Positions 59,893 to 64,000 of a stretch of DNA of 64,000 nt are shown here, in pieces (the first letter of the stretch is position 1; the number at the start of each line of letters is the position of its first letter). A program made the translations under genes and the position numbers. Under the pieces are notes generated by a model. That model worked only from the letters and a program-made list of their open reading frames with translations. It was not told the DNA's origin and did not search any database. Where the stretch lies: assembly GCA_033439765.1 (NCBI GenBank), contig JAULSN010000007.1, positions 3,098,222-3,162,221 on the forward strand, written 5' to 3'. The stretch is from Lasiosphaeria ovina. Lineage: Eukaryota; Ascomycota; Sordariomycetes; Sordariales; Lasiosphaeriaceae.

Positions 59893-61752
59893 TAATATAT
59901 ATAATAAGTAATATATTAAATAAGTAAATATATTACTTTTTATATAATATATTACCTTTATTTTTAATCTTTAATTATTTTATAATTTAATATATCTTTT
60001 ACTTTAAAAGAAGTATAAATAATTTTAACTCTTAAAGTTATTTAATATAATAAAAACCTTATCTTATAAATTATAAATAAGATTTATAATATTTATTATA
60101 TAATACTTATATAATAATATAATAATAAATCTTTATAATATAATATTCTAATTAATTTATATAAACTTATTAATTTAAAAAAGAAAATAATTATTTAATA
60201 TATAATTAAATTATATATATATATATTCTACTTTTAACTTTCTTATATAAAAGATATAATTAATTAATTACTTTATAAATATAATACGCCCCTTATTAAA
60301 GTATAATAAGCTTATAATTTTATTAAGTATTAATTAGACTTTTAAATATATTTTATATATAAATATAATTATTAAAGAGTTAAATATAAAAATCTAATAA
60401 TTATTTATAAATAATTTACCCTTATATATAATATTAAGGTTAAATATAATATCCTTAATAATAATATTTATAATTTTAATAAGATTAACTTTATAATAAG
60501 TATTATTATTATTATTATAATAATTATTACTTTAAATAATTATAATAAGGTTAAATAAGCTTAATTTAATAATTAAAAGTAAATTATAATTATTTAAAGA
60601 ATAAATACTTTAAATTAAGTTATTTTATTATTTATTATCTTAATTAAGTAATATTACCTTATTAATTAATATAAAGAATATAACTTCCTAATTAATTAAT
60701 ATATTATAATAATTAATAATAATTAAATTATAAATAAGAAAGATATAAATTAAATTTAATACTTTAATTTTTATATAATATCTTATATAAAGGATATATA
60801 TTAATTATTAATCTTTAATAATTATAAAAATTATTATTTTAAAGAATTTAATAATTATTATAAAGAATATAATATTATTATACTTTATATACTTTTATAT
60901 TCTTTATATATACTTTAACCCTTAAATATTAATTATTTTAAATTATTAAAGAAGGCGTATAATTATTAAATTAAATAATTTATATAAATAAATATTATAT
61001 ATATTAATAAGTTAAAGTTTCTTTATATATTTAAAAAGGCGTTTTTTACTTTAATTATAAAAAAGAATATTTAAAGAGGTTTTATTAAAGTTAATCTTAT
61101 ATTATATAATTTAAAAAGGGTAATATTTAATTAAATATATATATTTAAACTTTAATACTCTTATCTTAAGCTTAATTATTATATTACCTTAAGTCTTTTA
61201 AATATTATATAATCCTTAAGAAGTTACTTATAATTAATATTTATTAAAACTTAAATTTTTAATTATTAAAATAATTCTTTAACCTTAATATTAATTATTA
61301 TAAATTAATTAATTAAAGTATAATAATTATAATATATAAGGTAACTCTTCTTTATATAAAGGTCTTTATATTATAAAAGGATAATAAAGAGTTTAATAAG
61401 TAATAAAGAATTAAGAAAATATATATATAACTTAAAAGGTTACTTATTATATAAGAAGTATAAGATTTATTAAATTAAAAAGTTATAAATAAATAATTAA
61501 CTTAAGAAATATAATAAAATAATAATAATATAAAAGGGTCTTATATAAAGATTTAATATTATAATATATATAATAAGCTTAATTATAATACTTATATATA
61601 TAAAGAAATTATAAAATTATTTAATTTATTTATTTTTAATTTAATTATTATAATTTCTTAATATAATTATATTATAATTAAGAATAAATATAATTAAATA
61701 ATAGAAAGTAATATACTTATTTATTTAATATATTTACTTATTATATATATTA
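59892..61752. mobile_element. RIP-mutated TIR element inside the minisatellite
   Basis: Ends are inverted repeats of about 52 bp. TTAATATATATAATAAGTAA on the left matches the reverse complement of the right end, with a one-base gap and few changes. Both ends abut TTAA within the satellite, suggesting a TTAA or TA target. The 1.86-kb interior is too mutated to show a transposase. Confidence 0.65.
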
Positions 61753-63470
61753 ATTTTAAATTCTTAATCTTAAATTCTTAATTTTAAGTTTTTAATTTTA
61801 AATCCTTAATTTTAAATCTTTAATTTTAAATTCTTAATCTTAAATTCTTAATCTTAAGCTTTTAATCTTAAACCCTTAATCTTAAATTCTTAATTTTAAA
61901 TCTTTAATTTTAAGCCCTTAACTTAAGTCCTTAATTTTAAATCCTTAATTTTAAGCCTTTAATCTTAAACTTTTAATTTTAAACTTTTAATCTTAAACTT
62001 TTAATTTTAAATTTTTAACTTTAAACTCTTAATTTTAAACTTTTAATTTTAAGTCTTTAACTTTAAGTTTTTAATTTTAAATCTTTAATTTTAAATCCTT
62101 AATTTTAAGCTTTTAATTTTAAGTTTTTAATTTTAAACTCTTAATTTTAAATCCTTAACTTTAAGTCTTTAATCTTAAGTCCTTAACCTTAAGCTTTTAA
62201 TTTTAAACTTTTAATTTTAAACTTTTAATCTTAAGCTTTTAATTTTAAATTTTTAATCTTAAATTCTTAATTTTAAATCTTTAATCTTAAGCTCTTAATC
62301 TTAAGCCCTTAATCTTAAGCTCTTAATTTTAAGCTTTTAATTTTAAGCTTTTAATTTTAAACCTTTAATTTTAAATCCTTAATTTTAAATCTTTAACTTT
62401 AAGTTCTTAACCTTAAGCTCTTAATCTTAAGCCCTTAATCTTAAGCTTTTAATCTTAAATCTTTAATTTTAAATCTTTAATTTTAAATCCTTAATTTTAA
62501 GTTTTTAATTTTAAACTCTTAACCTTAAGCTTTTAATCTTAAATCCTTAATTTTAAATTCTTAATTTTAAGCTCTTAATCTTAAGCCCTTAATTTTAAAC
62601 TTTTAATTTTAAATTCTTAATCTTAAACTTTTAATTTTAAGTTTTTAACTTTAAACTTTTAATTTTAAGTTTTTAACTTTAAATTCTTAATTTTAAGTCT
62701 TAATTTTAAATCTTTAATTTTAAACCTTTAATTTTAAACTCTTAATTTTAAGTCCTTAATCTTAAGCTTTTAACTTTAAATTCTTAATCTTAAGCCCTTA
62801 ATCTTAAACTCTTAATCTTAAGCTTTTAATCTTAAGCCTTTAACTTTAAGCTCTTAACTTTAAATTTTTAATTTTAAATCTTTAACCTTAAGCTCTTAAC
62901 TTTAAGTTCTTAATTTTAAGCCTTTAATCTTAAGCCCTTAGCCTTAAGTCCTTAACCTTAAGCCTTTAACTTTAAGCTTTTAATCTTAAGCCTTTAACTT
63001 TAAGCTTTTAATTTTAAGCCCTTAACCTTAAGCCCTTAACCTTAAGCTCTTAACCTTAAGCTCTTAATTTTAAACTCTTAACCTTAAGCTTTTAATTTTA
63101 AATTCTTAACTTTAAGTCCTTAATCTTAAGCTTTTAATCTTAAGCCTTTAATCTTAAGCTCTTAATTTTAAGCTCTTAATTTTAAACCCTTAGCCTTAAG
63201 CCCTTAACTTTAAGCCTTTAACTTTAAGCTCTTAATTTTAAGCTCTTAATCTTAAGCCCTTAATCTTAAGCTCTTAGCCTTAAGCCCTTAACTTTAAACT
63301 TTTAACCTTAAGCCCTTAATTTTAAGCCCTTAATCTTAAGCTCTTAATTTTAAGCTTTTAATTTTAAGCTCTTAATCTTAAGCCCTTAATCTTAAGCCTT
63401 TAATTCTAAACCCTTAATTTTAAGCTCTTAACCTTAAGCCTTTAGTTTTAAGTTCTTAATCTTAAGTCCT
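61748..63470 (+). repeat. 14-bp minisatellite, about 120 units
   Basis: Units follow TTAAYYTTAARYYY (for example TTAATCTTAAGCCC). C content rises from left to right while the unit length stays 14, as if an original TTAACCTTAAGCCC array had been changed C-to-T most strongly on its left. Confidence 0.9.
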
Positions 63471-64000
63471 TAACCCTTAGTCTTAACCCTTAACTTTAAC
63501 CCTTAATCTTAATTCTTAACCTTAACCCTTAATCTTAATCCTTAGCCTTAACCTTTAATTTTAATCCTTAATCTTAATCCTTAATCTTAATTTTTAATCT
63601 TAACCCTTAATCTTAACCTTTAGCCTTAGCTCTTAATCTTAATCTTTAGCCTTAATCCTTAGCCTTAACCCTTAGTCTTAACCCTTAACTTTAATCCTTA
63701 ATCTTAATTCTTAGCCTTAGCCCTTAACTTTAATCCTTAACCTTAACCTTTAATTTTAATCCTTAATCTTAATCCTTAATCTTAATTTTTAATCTTAACC
63801 CTTAATCTTAACCTTTAGCCTTAGCTCTTAATCTTAGTCTTTAACCTTAATCCTTAGCCTTAACCCTTAACCTTAATCTTTAATCTTAACCCTTAACTTT
63901 AACCCTTAACTTTAATCCTTAACTTTAATTTTTAACTTTAACCCTTAGCCTTAGCCTTAGCTTATCCTTATCTAATCCTTAATCTATCTTAATCTTAATC
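63471..64000 (+). repeat. 13-bp telomere-like repeat at the right edge
   Basis: Alternating 7-mer and 6-mer units (TTAACCC then TTAACC, with C/T and A/G variants) make a 13-bp period. The complement, GGTTAAGGGTTAA, resembles but does not equal TTAGGG. The G-rich strand points leftwards, opposite to what a right-hand chromosome end needs. The array continues out of the window. Confidence 0.8.

Noticed and set aside
63471..64000. True chromosome end
   Set aside because: The repeat is not TTAGGG, is highly degenerate, and its G-rich strand points away from the window's right end.

Overview
The window looks like a piece of a filamentous ascomycete (Pezizomycotina) chromosome. The genes carry short introns of about 50-90 nt with GT...AG ends. 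The families are typically fungal: a HET-domain protein, DUF3176, DUF3435, a laccase, CBM18 chitin binding and a fungal/bacterial-type secreted phospholipase A2. Repeated DNA shows the scars of repeat-induced point mutation (RIP): CA/TG dinucleotides are almost absent, TA is in excess, and old reading frames are full of TAA/TAG. No species can be named from the sequence alone.

Left arm (1-10,600): ordinary GC-balanced DNA with four minus-strand genes. They are a secreted three-module CBM18 protein, a salicylate-hydroxylase-type FAD monooxygenase, an unusual protein with tandem ubiquitin-interacting-motif-like repeats, and a monocarboxylate-type MFS transporter.

First repeat island (about 10,640-13,560): a decayed DUF3435 (tyrosine-recombinase-like) gene, split by a copia-type solo LTR and RIP-mutated except for its tail.

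Accessory gene block (about 15,700-33,000): a seven-exon laccase, an intact HET protein, a 5'-truncated HET remnant, two convergent broken DUF3176 genes, a TPR protein, a secreted phospholipase A2 and a TetX-like FAD monooxygenase. The mix of intact and broken self/non-self and secreted-protein genes suits a fast-evolving, possibly subtelomeric or mobile-element-rich compartment.

Repeat arm (about 33,000-64,000): no intact gene. In order it holds: a truncated copia fragment between 240-bp inverted arms; a 49-bp and a 61-bp tandem array; a roughly 5.3-kb degenerate reading frame of unknown family; two direct copies of a decayed SNF2-type helicase gene, whose introns and flanks carry nearly identical hairpins of about 78 bp and whose second copy is far more mutated and holds a nested MITE; very AT-rich DNA; and a 14-bp minisatellite interrupted by a TIR element and passing into a 13-bp telomere-like repeat at the right edge.

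Exon joins were worked out by eye from splice signals, reading frame and family motifs. Family names come from remembered motifs, not from a search.
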